From positions 62,001-126,000 of the forward strand of contig NZ_JACIJK010000009.1 in the NCBI RefSeq assembly GCF_014199305.1: a stretch of 64,000 nucleotides of DNA. Direction: 5' to 3'. This DNA comes from Sphingomonas aerophila. GTDB lineage: Bacteria; Pseudomonadota; Alphaproteobacteria; Sphingomonadales; Sphingomonadaceae. Under the pieces are notes generated by a model that was not told the origin of the DNA, made no database searches, and worked only from the letters and a program-made list of their open reading frames with translations. This document shows positions 54,097 to 63,331 of this stretch, one piece after another (position 1 is the first letter of the stretch; each line of letters begins with the position of its first letter). The translations under genes and the position numbers were made by a program.

Positions 54097-54420
54097 TCAG
54101 TTCTCGATGACCAGCGCCGTGATGGTCGTCAGAACGACGGTCCCGTCATCCTCGATCCTGTCCAGCGCAAGGCTGGCAAGCAGGTGATCCCGCATCGGCA
54201 ACTCCGCCAGCGGCAGGTCGGACAACCACCGGCCGAGCGTCGGTGACCGGGGCGACGACACGACGAGCGAGACCTGGATGCCCACAAACGTCGCGCTCGC
54301 CCATGGCCGCGCGCGCACGTCGGCCAGCTCGATCGCCAGTCCGGCCGCGTGGGCGGACGAGTGCAGCGCGCGGGCCAGCCGCGCTTCTGCGTCACGGCCA
54401 CGAACGGGGGTTGCGATCAC
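54097..54420 (-). CDS. Hypothetical protein coupled to a small HTH-like gene
   Basis: A 107-residue protein with mixed alpha/beta character, starting at a GTG that overlaps the stop of the upstream small regulator gene (GTGA). Features: [26 protein letters not shown], then [15 protein letters not shown] and a C-terminal [13 protein letters not shown] strand. No signal or membrane helix. I do not recognise a family; a role with the HTH protein is inferred from coupling. A longer in-frame extension upstream looks non-coding. Confidence 0.6.
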   Translation of the reverse strand: MIATPVRGRDAEARLARALHSSAHAAGLAIELADVRARPWASATFVGIQVSLVVSSPRSPTLGRWLSDLPLAELPMRDHLLASLALDRIEDDGTVVLTTITALVIEN

Positions 54421-54593
54421 GAGTCGAGCCTCGCAATGGTTTCGCGTACCCGCGCCACGGTGCCCGGTCCCGGCTTTCGCCCACGCCTCAGGTCGCGGAC
54501 CAGCCGCGGGTCGTTCACGGCGACCCGGCCGAACCGCGTCTCCTTCAGCCCCGTTCGGAGCAGGCATCCTTCAATCTCCCTGACCAGTGACAT
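54417..54593 (-). CDS. Small HTH-like DNA-binding protein (58 aa)
   Basis: A 58-residue basic protein starting MSLVREIEGCLLRTGLKETRFGRVAVNDPRLV with RDLRRGRKPGPGTVARVRETI following. The helix-turn-helix-like layout and Arg/Lys content suggest nucleic-acid binding, and I recall similar small proteins of unknown name in sphingomonads. The ATG at 54593 is preferred since the frame upstream runs through the operator region. It is divergent from the S24-type gene at 54684; a 90-base operator-rich gap separates them. Confidence 0.6.
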   Translation of the reverse strand: MSLVREIEGCLLRTGLKETRFGRVAVNDPRLVRDLRRGRKPGPGTVARVRETIARLDS

Positions 54594-54611
54594 AACGCGA
54601 CTCGCCTTGTC

Positions 54612-54636
54612 GTTCCCGATCTGTTCCAGTAGGAAC
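54612..54636. promoter_or_regulatory. GTTC-N7-GTTC motif and inverted repeat
   Basis: GTTC at 54612-54615 and 54623-54626 are 7 bases apart, the alphaproteobacterial LexA box spacing. The second also forms GTTCC-AGTA-GGAAC (54623-54636), a 5-bp inverted repeat. A GTTC-N7-GTTC should occur about twice by chance in a window this size, so position rather than the motif alone gives it weight. Confidence 0.45.
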
Positions 54637-54651
54637 GACTCGTCCAACAAG

Positions 54652-54671
54652 TCGAGGGAAATTTTCCTCGA
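54652..54671. promoter_or_regulatory. Palindrome ahead of the S24-type regulator gene
   Basis: TCGAGG and CCTCGA flank an AT-rich centre (GAAATTTT), giving a 20-base near-perfect palindrome with one mismatched position pair. It lies 13-32 bases before the ATG of the S24 gene and is a likely operator or promoter core. Confidence 0.45.
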
Positions 54672-54683
54672 CGGCGGAGACGA

Positions 54684-55298
54684 ATGATGAATGATCCACG
54701 CGAGGTGCTTTTGGCCGAGGCGCGGCGTCGGGGCGAAAGCCTGGCGGCGTTGTCGGGCATGCTCGGGCGAAATTCGTCCTATCTTGGCCAATATGTGACG
54801 CGCGGCAGCCCGCGGGTCCTCGACGCGCGCGACCGCAAGCTGCTGGCCCAGCATCTGGGAGTTGATGAGGTGCGGCTGGGGGCGAGCGTCCGCGATGCCG
54901 CGTTACGGCTGCCGGTGCTGAGCGTCGCCGCGTCCGCGGGACCAGGGTCGCTGGTGGAGGATGAGGTGGTGGTCGGCGTCGGCACCGTGGACGCCGTGCT
55001 CGCCCGCTCGCTGGGGCTTCGTCACGGCCTTGCCAGCGTGATCGGCGTCCGGGGAGACTCGATGGCGCCGGGCATCCTTGATGGCGACCAATTGGTGGTG
55101 AACGAAGCGGATCGGCGCCCGGACGCGACCGGTGCAGTTTACGTGATCCGCATTGACGAAGCGATCATGGTCAAGCGCGTGCGGCGCGAAGCGGGCGGCC
55201 TGGTCGCGACCAGCGACAACCCGACCGCAGACCCGGTGCCGTCCCTGCCGATCGAGGTGATCGGACGCGTCGTCTGGCTGATGCGCCGGCCGGGCTAG
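54684..55298 (+). CDS. S24/LexA-like HTH repressor or regulator
   Basis: A 204-residue protein. An N-terminal helix-turn-helix-like region (about 5-65: EARRRGESLAALSGMLGRNSSYLGQYVTRG) precedes a C-terminal peptidase S24 domain (about 105-195). The catalytic Ser is in VRGDSMAPGILDGDQLV, and the Lys in AIMVKRVRRE. An Ala-Gly pair in AASAGPGS at about residue 83 could be an autocleavage site, as in LexA and CI. The domain order fits an SOS-responsive or phage-type repressor, but no phage genes are near. GGAG lies six bases before the ATG. Confidence 0.88.
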   Translation: MMNDPREVLLAEARRRGESLAALSGMLGRNSSYLGQYVTRGSPRVLDARDRKLLAQHLGVDEVRLGASVRDAALRLPVLSVAASAGPGSLVEDEVVVGVGTVDAVLARSLGLRHGLASVIGVRGDSMAPGILDGDQLVVNEADRRPDATGAVYVIRIDEAIMVKRVRREAGGLVATSDNPTADPVPSLPIEVIGRVVWLMRRPG

Positions 55299-55715
55299 GC
55301 GGCGATAGGCGGAACCCTACTGTTCAAGCGCTTCAGCGCTGGAGCGGCCCTTGCCGGGTCGGTCGGCTCGGGCACGAACTCGGCCGGCGACCCGTGGTCG
55401 TGACGAGTATCTCGATCGGCCAATAGCGACGGAGCGCGCTGCCCGCTCAGCCTTTGAGTAATCCGGGCATGTTCACCGGTGGGACGCTTGGCTTGACCAC
55501 TGCCGGTCGCCCGGAACCGGGCTGACCATGACCATTGGCGAATTGCACGGATGCTGCCCGAGCGCGACGTCGGCGTCCGATCCTGCTTCCGGGCTGCCTT
55601 CAATATGCCGCAGGGCGCGTGTGTGACGGCGCGCGGCGGAGCGGCATCAGGTGGTCGTCCCGGCTAGGCGCTTACCCCGCGAAGCAGACGGAGCGGTATG
55701 GCCCCGGACCAGCCT
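55299..55715. other. Gap without a supportable gene
   Basis: A 417-base gap between the S24 gene stop and the small membrane protein gene. Open frames exist on both strands, but they are short, arginine-rich and without a ribosome site or family motif. I see no tRNA, repeat or strong terminator. It may hold a decayed gene. Confidence 0.5.
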
Positions 55716-55883
55716 TCAGCCTCGCGTACGCAACCAGATCACAATGGCCAGGACGATGCCCAGGCCCAGTCCGACCAGCAGGCCGGCACTTGTCTGTCCG
55801 GTCGCCACGCCGATCGCCGCGCCCCCCATGGCACCAAGCGCGATAAAGGCACCACCTGCGGCGGGATTGGGGGAAGCAGCCAT
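55716..55883 (-). CDS. Small two-helix membrane protein (55 aa)
   Basis: A 55-residue protein from an ATG at 55883. The sequence has a short N-terminal stretch, then GGAFIALGAMGGAAIGVATG and LLVGLGLGIVLAIVIWL, two Gly-rich transmembrane helices, and a basic end RTRG. The glycine zipper pattern (GxxxG) suggests tight helix packing. No strong ribosome site is seen before the ATG. No family recognised. Confidence 0.55.
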   Translation of the reverse strand: MAASPNPAAGGAFIALGAMGGAAIGVATGQTSAGLLVGLGLGIVLAIVIWLRTRG

Positions 55884-56044
55884 GAACGGCCAGTGCCACG
55901 TCCCGCCCCGGGACGCCAGCCGTGCCGTGCTGGGACGGCTGGCACGGTTCCGTATGCCCCGCTTTTCGCGTGTTTACCTTTGTGATCCCCGGCCTGCCGT
56001 AGCCTCTGCAACGGTGGCACGGTTCGTGCGACCTGTCGGGCACA

Positions 56045-56251
56045 ATGCAGCTCTACCTGTCCGACTCCGCCGCGGTGGCCGATGCCGCCGACCTGATCGC
56101 CCGCCACGGCACCGATGCGGAGTTCGAGGCCGCAGCTCTTGCCAACAAGTCGCGCGACATCGGCAATCACTTGCGCTTCTGTCGGTGGCGGCAGATCGAG
56201 CGGTTGATCATTCTGCTGGGTTGCGACGAAGCGGTGGGGACCGTCCACTAA
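56045..56251 (+). CDS. Small conserved hypothetical protein
   Basis: A 68-residue cytosolic protein, MQLYLSDSAAVADAADLIARHG then FCRWRQIERLIILLG and GTVH at the end. It looks like one compact helical domain; I recall close relatives in other sphingomonads, all without a name. It has a His, a Cys and several Arg in the second half. It is 62 bases ahead of tamA, on the same strand, but no direct link is apparent. Confidence 0.65.
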   Translation: MQLYLSDSAAVADAADLIARHGTDAEFEAAALANKSRDIGNHLRFCRWRQIERLIILLGCDEAVGTVH

Positions 56252-56312
56252 CGCCCGCATCACAACGCTGCGCGCCATTGTTCGGCGCGCTTCCGCTATC
56301 TACAGGCGGGGC

Positions 56313-58286
56313 ATGGTAATCCGCGTTGCGCGGCTGTCGCCGGCGGCGACCGCGCTTGTTCTCCTTGCTGCTCCGGCGGTCCGCGCGCAGAGCGTCCCGG
56401 CTGTGAGTCCGGCTCAGGTCCCCGCGCCACCGCAACCAGTTCCCGATGCGGCGATGCCGGATCCCGGCGCGGCACTGGCGCCCTTGTCCGGTATCGGCGT
56501 CGACTGGCCGACCCTCCCGACCAATACCGACACCGCAACAGGGCAGACCACCGACGCTGCGGCGGAGACCCGCTATGGCTGGCGTATCGAGGGGATCGAC
56601 GGCGTCGGCGATGCACTGCTTCATCAGCGCTTTGCGGCGGCATCGACTCTCGACGCGAACGACGGGGAGGTAGCGAACGCGGCACAGCTCGACCGCCGTG
56701 CGAAGGAAGATGCCGAACTGCTGGTCAGCCTGCTGCGAGCGGAGGGCTATTATGATGCGCGGGTCACGACGCGCGTAGAACCCGGGACCAAGCCGCAGGT
56801 GGTGCTCGCGGCGGAACCGGGCAACCAGTATCGACTGGCCGGCGTCACCCTCGGCGGCGTGGCGCAGGCAGGGGCCAAGGCGGACGAGCTGACAAGGGCG
56901 TTCGGAGTGAAGCCGGGCGATCCGCTCAACGCCGACACGGTCGTCGCAGGGCAGGCGCGCCTGCGTGAACAGATCGGTCGGGAGGGGTTCCCCTTCGCCA
57001 AGGTGGGCGAGCCAGAGGTCGTCGTCGACCACGCCACTCGTACAGCTACGCTCGACCTGCCGGTCGCGCCGGGGCAGGCGCAGCGGTTCGGGCAGGTAAT
57101 CGCCCTGCCGGGCAACCGGGTATTCGACGCAGCCCATGTCGCCGACATCGCCCGCTTCACGCCGGGCCAGCGGTTCGACCAAAATACCATCGACGACCTG
57201 CGCCGCGCACTGATCCAGACCGGCCTCGTCTCCCAGGCGGAGGTGAAGCCGGTCGAGGGTCAAACCCCCGGCACCGTCGACATCGGCGTCCGGCTCGATC
57301 CCGCCCCGCCGCGCACCGTTGCAGGCGAACTTGGCTATGGCACCGGCGAGGGCGCGCGGGCGGAGGCAAGCTGGACCCACCGCAACCTGTTCCCACCCGA
57401 AGGGGCGTTGACCCTGCGTGGTGTGCTCGGCACGCGCGAACAGCTTGGCGCGGCGGTGTTCCGGCGTAACAACTTCCACGGCCGCGATCGCGTGCTGACC
57501 GGCCAGATCGCCGCCGCCCATGTCGAGCGTGACGCCTATGAGGCGAATACCTTTTCGCTGTCGGGCAGCCTGGAGCGGCAGACCAACATCTTCTTCCAGA
57601 AAGCCTGGACCTGGTCGCTGGGGGCAGAACTGCTTGCCTCTGACGAGCGGGATGTGATCGTGTCCACCGGCCAGCCCCGGCAACGCACCTTTCTCATCGC
57701 CGCCGCGCCGACCAGCCTGACCTATGACGGATCTGACGACCTGCTGAACCCGACGCGCGGTTTCCGGGTCGGCGGGCGCCTGTCGCCCGAGCTGTCGTTG
57801 CAGGGAACAGCCTTTGGCTACACCCGCACCCAGTTCGATGCGAGCATATACCGGTCGGTGACCGACCGCGTGGTGCTGGCGGCGCGAACGCGGCTGGGGA
57901 CGATCGTTGGCGCTCCCCGTGACCAGGTGGCGCCGTCACGTCGCTTCTACGCGGGCGGCGGCGCGTCCGTGCGAGGCTATGGCTTTCAGTCGATCGGGCC
58001 GCGTGACCCCAACAACGATCCGATCGGCGGCCGCAGCCTGGCTGAATTCTCGATCGAGGCGCGGGTTAGGGCGTTCGGCAATTTCGGCCTGGTGCCCTTC
58101 CTGGATGCCGGCAATATCTACACCGCCGCGCTGCCCGACTTCACCGGCATGCGCTTCGGCACGGGGCTGGGCGTGCGCTACTACAGCAATTTCGGCCCGA
58201 TCCGCGTCGATGTCGGCACGCCGATCAACCCGCAGCGGGGCGACGCGCGGGTGGCCGTGTATGTGTCCCTGGGACAGGCGTTTTGA
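56313..58286 (+). CDS. tamA: Outer-membrane assembly protein TamA
   Basis: A 657-residue Omp85-family protein. After a signal-like N-terminus come POTRA domains (about 90-330: AELLVSLLRAEGYYDARV, and VFDAAHVADIARFTPGQRF). The C-terminal bacterial surface-antigen barrel (about 330-657) ends in Phe (VSLGQAF), the usual outer-membrane beta-signal. With TamB it helps insert beta-barrel proteins. The stop overlaps the tamB start (TTGA). N-terminal low-complexity residues are Pro/Ala rich. Confidence 0.93.
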   Translation: MVIRVARLSPAATALVLLAAPAVRAQSVPAVSPAQVPAPPQPVPDAAMPDPGAALAPLSGIGVDWPTLPTNTDTATGQTTDAAAETRYGWRIEGIDGVGDALLHQRFAAASTLDANDGEVANAAQLDRRAKEDAELLVSLLRAEGYYDARVTTRVEPGTKPQVVLAAEPGNQYRLAGVTLGGVAQAGAKADELTRAFGVKPGDPLNADTVVAGQARLREQIGREGFPFAKVGEPEVVVDHATRTATLDLPVAPGQAQRFGQVIALPGNRVFDAAHVADIARFTPGQRFDQNTIDDLRRALIQTGLVSQAEVKPVEGQTPGTVDIGVRLDPAPPRTVAGELGYGTGEGARAEASWTHRNLFPPEGALTLRGVLGTREQLGAAVFRRNNFHGRDRVLTGQIAAAHVERDAYEANTFSLSGSLERQTNIFFQKAWTWSLGAELLASDERDVIVSTGQPRQRTFLIAAAPTSLTYDGSDDLLNPTRGFRVGGRLSPELSLQGTAFGYTRTQFDASIYRSVTDRVVLAARTRLGTIVGAPRDQVAPSRRFYAGGGASVRGYGFQSIGPRDPNNDPIGGRSLAEFSIEARVRAFGNFGLVPFLDAGNIYTAALPDFTGMRFGTGLGVRYYSNFGPIRVDVGTPINPQRGDARVAVYVSLGQAF

Positions 58287-61200
58287 AGAAAGCGCTGCGC
58301 TGGCTGTTGATTGCGCTGCTGGCGCTAATTGCATTGGCAGGGGCCGTGCTGGCGCTCGTCGACACCTCGATCGGGCACCGGTTCGTGGCCGACCGGATCG
58401 GGGAGGTGCGGCTCGCCAATGGCCTTCGCTTCAGCGTCGGCCGGATCGACGGGTCTCTGTACAGCAACACCCGGCTGACGAACCTGCGCGTTTATGATCC
58501 GCAAGGGCTGGTGTTCCAGGCGCCGGACGTCGCGCTCGACTGGCGTCCGCTCGCCTGGCTGTCGAACCGGCTGGAGATAGAACGGCTTGCCATCCCCCGC
58601 GCGACCTTCGTGAAGGTGCCACGCGCCCGGCCGACCGGGCGGCGCGGGCCGGTACTGCCCGATTTCGATATCCACATCGGTGCGCTCTCCGTGGGGCGGC
58701 TGGATATCGCGCGGGGCGTGCTCGGCGCGCCGCGGCAGGGGCGGCTCGCCGGGCGGGCCGATATCCACGCCGGCCGGGCGCTGGTGGAGCTGTCCGCGCT
58801 GGTGGCGGGCAGCGACCGCCTGCGTCTCAGGATTGACGCCGCGCCAGATCGCGACCGTTTCGACATCGACGTGGATGCGACTGGCCGGGCCGGGGGCGTG
58901 CTGGCGCGGATGGCGGGCAATCACGGCCCGGTCACGCTCACCGTTGCGGGCGACGGCCGCTGGACGCGCTGGCAGGGCACGGCGGCCGCCAGCATCGCAG
59001 GAAGGCCGGTTGCGGACCTGCGGCTGGGGGTGGAGTCCGGCCGCTACACGCTCGGCGGCACGATAACGCCGGCCCCATTCCTGCGTGGCAAATTACTGCG
59101 GCTGACAACCCCACGCGTGCTGGTCAGCGGCAGCGCGACCTTCGCCAACCGCCGCATCGATGGCGTGCTGGCTCTACGCAGCCGCGCCCTGGCCGCGACC
59201 GCGACCGGCGTGATCGACCTTTCCAGCAGCGATTTCGATGCAGTGCGCGTGCGAGCGCGGCTGCTCCAGCCGCCAGCGCTGTTCCCGAACATGACGGGCC
59301 GCACCATCGAACTGCGCGCGGTGATCGACGGCCCGTTCCGCACCGCCCGCTTCGACTATCGCCTGGATGCAGAGCGCTTCGCCTTCGACCAGACCGGGTT
59401 CGAGGACGCCCATGCCGCGGGGCAGGGGCGCTTCAGCCCCGCGCCGGTAATCGTCCCCATCCGCTTCCGCGCGGCCCGCGTAACGGGAGTGGGCGATGTT
59501 GCGGGCGGCATCCTGCGCAACCTGATCGCAGAGGGGCAACTGCGGGTCACCTCTACGCTGCTGACCGGGTACGGCATTCGTGTCCGTTCCGACAAGCTGT
59601 CTGGCCAGATCACGCTGGTGCTGGACCTGCGCACGGGCGTTTACCAGGTCGGCGTCGCGGGCGCGCTCGGCCGCTATGTCATACCGGGGCTGGGCGTGGT
59701 CGACGTGAAATCCACGCTGCGGGTCGTACCCGGGCCGGGCGGGCACGGCACGCGCATTGTCGGGCAGGGCAGCGCGCAGATGCTGCGGCTCGACAACGCC
59801 TTTTTTCGCGGCCTTGCCGGCGGACTGCCGCGCATCACCACGGGGCTGGAGCGGACGCCGGATGGCATTTTGTGGTTCCGTGGCCTGGTGCTGACCGCAC
59901 CCTCGATCCGGCTGACGGGCAACGGTTATCGGCGCCGCGACGGCACGTTCCACTTCGAGGGCGGCGGGACCCAGACCACCTATGGTCCCGTCACGCTGGT
60001 GCTGGACGGCCAGATCGACCACCCCCGGCTTGACCTCCGTTTCGCGCGGCCGAACGCGGCGCTGGGCCTCCGCGACGTTGCGGCGCACCTCGATCCAACG
60101 CCACAGGGGTTCGCGTTCCGGGCCGCCGGCACCTCACGCCTGGGGCCGTTCACCGGGACGGGCGCCATCCTGCTGCCCCCCGGCGGGCAGGCGCGGATCA
60201 ACGTGGACGACCTCACGGTGGCGGGCACGCGCGCCAGCGGATCGCTGGCCATCGTGACTGGCGGCTTCGGCGGCAGCCTGACGGTCGCGGGTGGCGGGCT
60301 CGGCGGCACGATCGGCTTCCGCCCCGACGGCGATGTGCAGCGGATAGAGGCACATCTCGATGCGCGCGGCGCGCGGGCGGCGGGCTGGACCCTGCGGCGC
60401 GGGCATCTCGATCTGGTCATGCGGCTGGACCCGGCCGGAACGGACATCGACGCAACGGCGAACGGGCAGGGACTGCGCCGAGGTTCCTTGAGCCTCGCCC
60501 GTTTCGCCGGCACCGCGCATCTGGTGGACGGAGTGGGAGAGGTGCGCGCCTCGGTCGCGGGTTCGCGCGGGCGGGCCTTTGACATTCAAACCGTGACGCA
60601 GGTCCGGGCAGACAGCTATTCGGTGCTTGCCCAGGGTACGCTGGATCGGCGCCCGCTTCGCTTGCTGGAGCCGGCGACGCTGACGCGGGACGGCGCTGGC
60701 TGGCGGCTTGCGCCCACGCGGTTGAGTTTCGCCGGCGGGGAGGCGACGGTGGGCGGGCGCTTTGGCAGCCAAACCAGCATCGACGCAGGGCTGACGCGGA
60801 TGCCGCTCGCCATTCTCGACATTGGTTATCCGGGTCTTGGCCTTTCGGGCACCGCGTCGGGGCATCTCGCCCTCGGGTCGCAAGCCGGCGCGGCGCCGAC
60901 CGGACGCGTCGACATGCAGATCCGCGGTCTCGCCCGCGCCGGGCTGGTACTGTCGTCCAAGCCGATCGACGTTGGCCTTGCGGGCGTGCTTACCGCCGAC
61001 CGGCTCGGTATCCGCGCCGTTATGGGATCGGGCGGGCAGGTGATCGGGCGGGTGCAGGCGCTCGCGACCCCGCTTGGGACCGGCGACCTCGCCAGCCGGA
61101 TTTCCCGCGCGCCATTGATCGCGCAGCTTCGTTATGCAGGCCCCGCGGACACCTTATGGCGACTGACCGGGGTCGAGCTGTTCGACCTCTCCGGCCCGGT

Positions 61201-62398
61201 TCAGGTCGCGGCCGACGCGGGCGGCACACTCGACCAGCCGGTGATCCGCGGGCAGGTCCAGGCCAACGGCGCCCGCATCGAAAGCGCCACCACCGGCACC
61301 GTGCTGACCGGTATCCAGGCGAGCGGCCGATTTGCCGGGTCGCGCCTCCAGATCGACCGCTTTGCGGCGGCGGCGGGCAAGGGCGGGCGGGTGACGGGCA
61401 CGGGCCGCTTCGACTTCGCCGCCCAGAACGGGATCGGCCTCGACATCCGGCTCGACGCCGACCACGCCGCCATGATCGCACGCGACGACATCGCCGCGAC
61501 CGTGACCGGGCCGCTGTCGTTCCGCTCCACCGGGGTAGGCGGCACCATTTCGGGCGATGTGGTCCTCAACCGCAGCCGCTACCGCCTCGGCCAAGCCGCA
61601 GCCGCCAGCGCAGCGCCACGATTGAACGTGCGGGAGATTAACCTGCCCGAAGGAAACGGGGATGAGGACGATGTCCCAGTGACCCCGTGGCAGCTCGCCA
61701 TTCGCGCCCGCGCCCGCGATGGCCTCCGGGTCAGCGGCCTTGGCCTGTCGAGCGAATGGTCGGCCGACCTCCAGATCGGCGGCCAGCCCGAAAACCCGGC
61801 CATCACCGGTCGGGCCGACCTGATCCGCGGCGACTATGAGTTCGCCGGCCGCGAGTTCGAGCTGGAACGCGGCGTGATCCGCTTCGGCGGGGAGGTGCCC
61901 GCCAATCCGGCGCTGGATATCGAGGCGGACGCGACCTCCACCGGCCTCAACGCCAGCATCCGCGTGACCGGCAATGCGCTGAAGCCAGAGATCAGCTTCA
62001 CCAGCACACCCGCGCTTCCCCAGGACGAGTTGCTGTCCCGGCTGCTGTTCGGCACCTCCATCACCAACCTGTCCGCCCCCGAAGCGCTTCAGCTCGCAGC
62101 GGCGGTGGCGGCGCTGCAAAATGGCGGCAACGGCCTCAACCCGATCAACGCGGTACGGCGGGCGGCGGGGCTCGATCGCCTTCGCATCCTTCCCGCCGAC
62201 CCGCAAACGGGGCAGGGCACCGCGATCGCCGCGGGCAAATACGTCACTCGCCGCTTTTATGCTGAGATCGTGACCGATGGTCAGGGATATTCGGCCACAC
62301 AGGTCGAGTTTCAGGTGACCCGCTGGCTGTCGCTCCTGTCCAGCATCTCCACGCTTGGGCGCCAAAGCGCCAACGTCCGCGTGTCCAAGGATTACTGA
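58283..62398 (+). CDS. tamB: Translocation and assembly module protein TamB
   Basis: A 1371-residue AsmA/TamB protein. One N-terminal anchor helix (KKALRWLLIALLALIALAGA) leads a long chain of beta-strand repeats of the AsmA-like type. The C-terminal TamB (DUF490) domain, about residues 1060-1371, has IRGDYEFAGREFELERGVIRF and LFGTSITNLSAPEALQLAAA. It bridges the inner membrane and TamA and moves substrates or lipids to the outer membrane. The start is TTG at 58283, overlapping the tamA stop, so the two are coupled. Length is typical. Confidence 0.94.
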   Translation: MKKALRWLLIALLALIALAGAVLALVDTSIGHRFVADRIGEVRLANGLRFSVGRIDGSLYSNTRLTNLRVYDPQGLVFQAPDVALDWRPLAWLSNRLEIERLAIPRATFVKVPRARPTGRRGPVLPDFDIHIGALSVGRLDIARGVLGAPRQGRLAGRADIHAGRALVELSALVAGSDRLRLRIDAAPDRDRFDIDVDATGRAGGVLARMAGNHGPVTLTVAGDGRWTRWQGTAAASIAGRPVADLRLGVESGRYTLGGTITPAPFLRGKLLRLTTPRVLVSGSATFANRRIDGVLALRSRALAATATGVIDLSSSDFDAVRVRARLLQPPALFPNMTGRTIELRAVIDGPFRTARFDYRLDAERFAFDQTGFEDAHAAGQGRFSPAPVIVPIRFRAARVTGVGDVAGGILRNLIAEGQLRVTSTLLTGYGIRVRSDKLSGQITLVLDLRTGVYQVGVAGALGRYVIPGLGVVDVKSTLRVVPGPGGHGTRIVGQGSAQMLRLDNAFFRGLAGGLPRITTGLERTPDGILWFRGLVLTAPSIRLTGNGYRRRDGTFHFEGGGTQTTYGPVTLVLDGQIDHPRLDLRFARPNAALGLRDVAAHLDPTPQGFAFRAAGTSRLGPFTGTGAILLPPGGQARINVDDLTVAGTRASGSLAIVTGGFGGSLTVAGGGLGGTIGFRPDGDVQRIEAHLDARGARAAGWTLRRGHLDLVMRLDPAGTDIDATANGQGLRRGSLSLARFAGTAHLVDGVGEVRASVAGSRGRAFDIQTVTQVRADSYSVLAQGTLDRRPLRLLEPATLTRDGAGWRLAPTRLSFAGGEATVGGRFGSQTSIDAGLTRMPLAILDIGYPGLGLSGTASGHLALGSQAGAAPTGRVDMQIRGLARAGLVLSSKPIDVGLAGVLTADRLGIRAVMGSGGQVIGRVQALATPLGTGDLASRISRAPLIAQLRYAGPADTLWRLTGVELFDLSGPVQVAADAGGTLDQPVIRGQVQANGARIESATTGTVLTGIQASGRFAGSRLQIDRFAAAAGKGGRVTGTGRFDFAAQNGIGLDIRLDADHAAMIARDDIAATVTGPLSFRSTGVGGTISGDVVLNRSRYRLGQAAAASAAPRLNVREINLPEGNGDEDDVPVTPWQLAIRARARDGLRVSGLGLSSEWSADLQIGGQPENPAITGRADLIRGDYEFAGREFELERGVIRFGGEVPANPALDIEADATSTGLNASIRVTGNALKPEISFTSTPALPQDELLSRLLFGTSITNLSAPEALQLAAAVAALQNGGNGLNPINAVRRAAGLDRLRILPADPQTGQGTAIAAGKYVTRRFYAEIVTDGQGYSATQVEFQVTRWLSLLSSISTLGRQSANVRVSKDY

Positions 62399-62446
62399 AA
62401 CACGGATCGGTTGGACGCTTTTGCCGCTTCGTGCATTGAGCGCCCC

Positions 62447-63226
62447 ATGATCCGATTGTTTCACGTCAGTGACGTTCACTTCGGGGCGGAAGATCCCGAC
62501 GCCATCGCCTGGTTCACCGGACTGGTCGCCACCGAGCGGCCCGACGCGGTGATCATGACAGGGGACCTCACCATGCGGGCGACCACCCAGGAGTTCCAGC
62601 GTGGCGGCGACTGGCTCCGCTCGCTGAACGTGCCGGTCACGCTGGAGGTCGGCAACCACGATATTCCCTATTACTGGGACCCGATCCGCCGCTTGCTTGC
62701 GCCCTACACGCGCTATGCCGCAGTTGAGAAGATGATCGAGCACCCGCTCGACCTGCCGGGCATCACCGTGGTGCCGCTCAAGACGACCGCTCGGGCACAA
62801 TGGCGCTGGAACTGGTCAAAGGGACGGGTCAGCTCAGGCTCGCTGCGTCGCGCGCTGGCCCTGATCGACCAAGCGCCCAAGGGCGACGTCATTCTGGTTG
62901 CCGCCCATCATCCGCTGATAGAGGGCGGGACGCGCGGCACGGCAAGAACGCGTCACGGCGATATCGCCCTGAATGCCCTTGCCGAAGCGGGCGCTCATGC
63001 CGTGCTGTCGGGCCATGTCCACGATCCCTTTGACGTGCCGGTGGAGCGGTCCGGTCGGACCGTGCGCATGATCGGGGCGGGAACGCTTTCAAAGCGCACG
63101 CGCGCCACTCCCGCGGCCTTCAACGAATTGCGCATCCAGAATGGCCAGATCGAGGCGATTGCGCGGACCCACACCAGCGCGCCGCCCAAGCCGATCGAGG
63201 AAGCGGTGGCGGCGGGGGAGGCCTGA
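62447..63226 (+). CDS. Metallophosphoesterase
   Basis: A 259-residue calcineurin-like phosphoesterase. Metal motifs are all present: FHVSDVHFG near residue 7, TGDLT at about 45, GNHD near 75, VAAHHP near 155, and SGHVHDP near 195. It resembles phosphodiesterases of the CpdA/YfcE class, but the substrate cannot be told. It begins 48 bases after tamB in the same direction and may be co-transcribed. Followed by a clear terminator. Cytosolic. Confidence 0.92.
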   Translation: MIRLFHVSDVHFGAEDPDAIAWFTGLVATERPDAVIMTGDLTMRATTQEFQRGGDWLRSLNVPVTLEVGNHDIPYYWDPIRRLLAPYTRYAAVEKMIEHPLDLPGITVVPLKTTARAQWRWNWSKGRVSSGSLRRALALIDQAPKGDVILVAAHHPLIEGGTRGTARTRHGDIALNALAEAGAHAVLSGHVHDPFDVPVERSGRTVRMIGAGTLSKRTRATPAAFNELRIQNGQIEAIARTHTSAPPKPIEEAVAAGEA

Positions 63227-63281
63227 CCCGCCGCCTGCTCCTTCGACGAACGGGCGAGCCTCCCATAGCCCGATAAGCGCA

Positions 63282-63311
63282 AACGCCGCCCGGATCGCTC
63301 CGGGCGGCGTT
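63282..63311 (+). terminator. Terminator after the metallophosphoesterase gene
   Basis: AACGCCGCCCGG (63282-63293) and CCGGGCGGCGTT (63300-63311) form a perfect 12-bp stem with loop ATCGCT. The 3' side is followed by CGTGTT; a long GC-rich stem of this kind can act in both directions. Confidence 0.75.
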
Positions 63312-63331
63312 CGTGTTACCAGGATCGGTGA

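Noticed and set aside
55295..55603. 102-residue open frame on the minus strand in the 55.3-55.7 kb gap
   Set aside because: Arg/Ser/Pro-rich, no ribosome site, and no family pattern.
61154..62800. 548-residue open frame on the minus strand
   Set aside because: Antisense to tamB; no recognisable domain and shadow-type composition.
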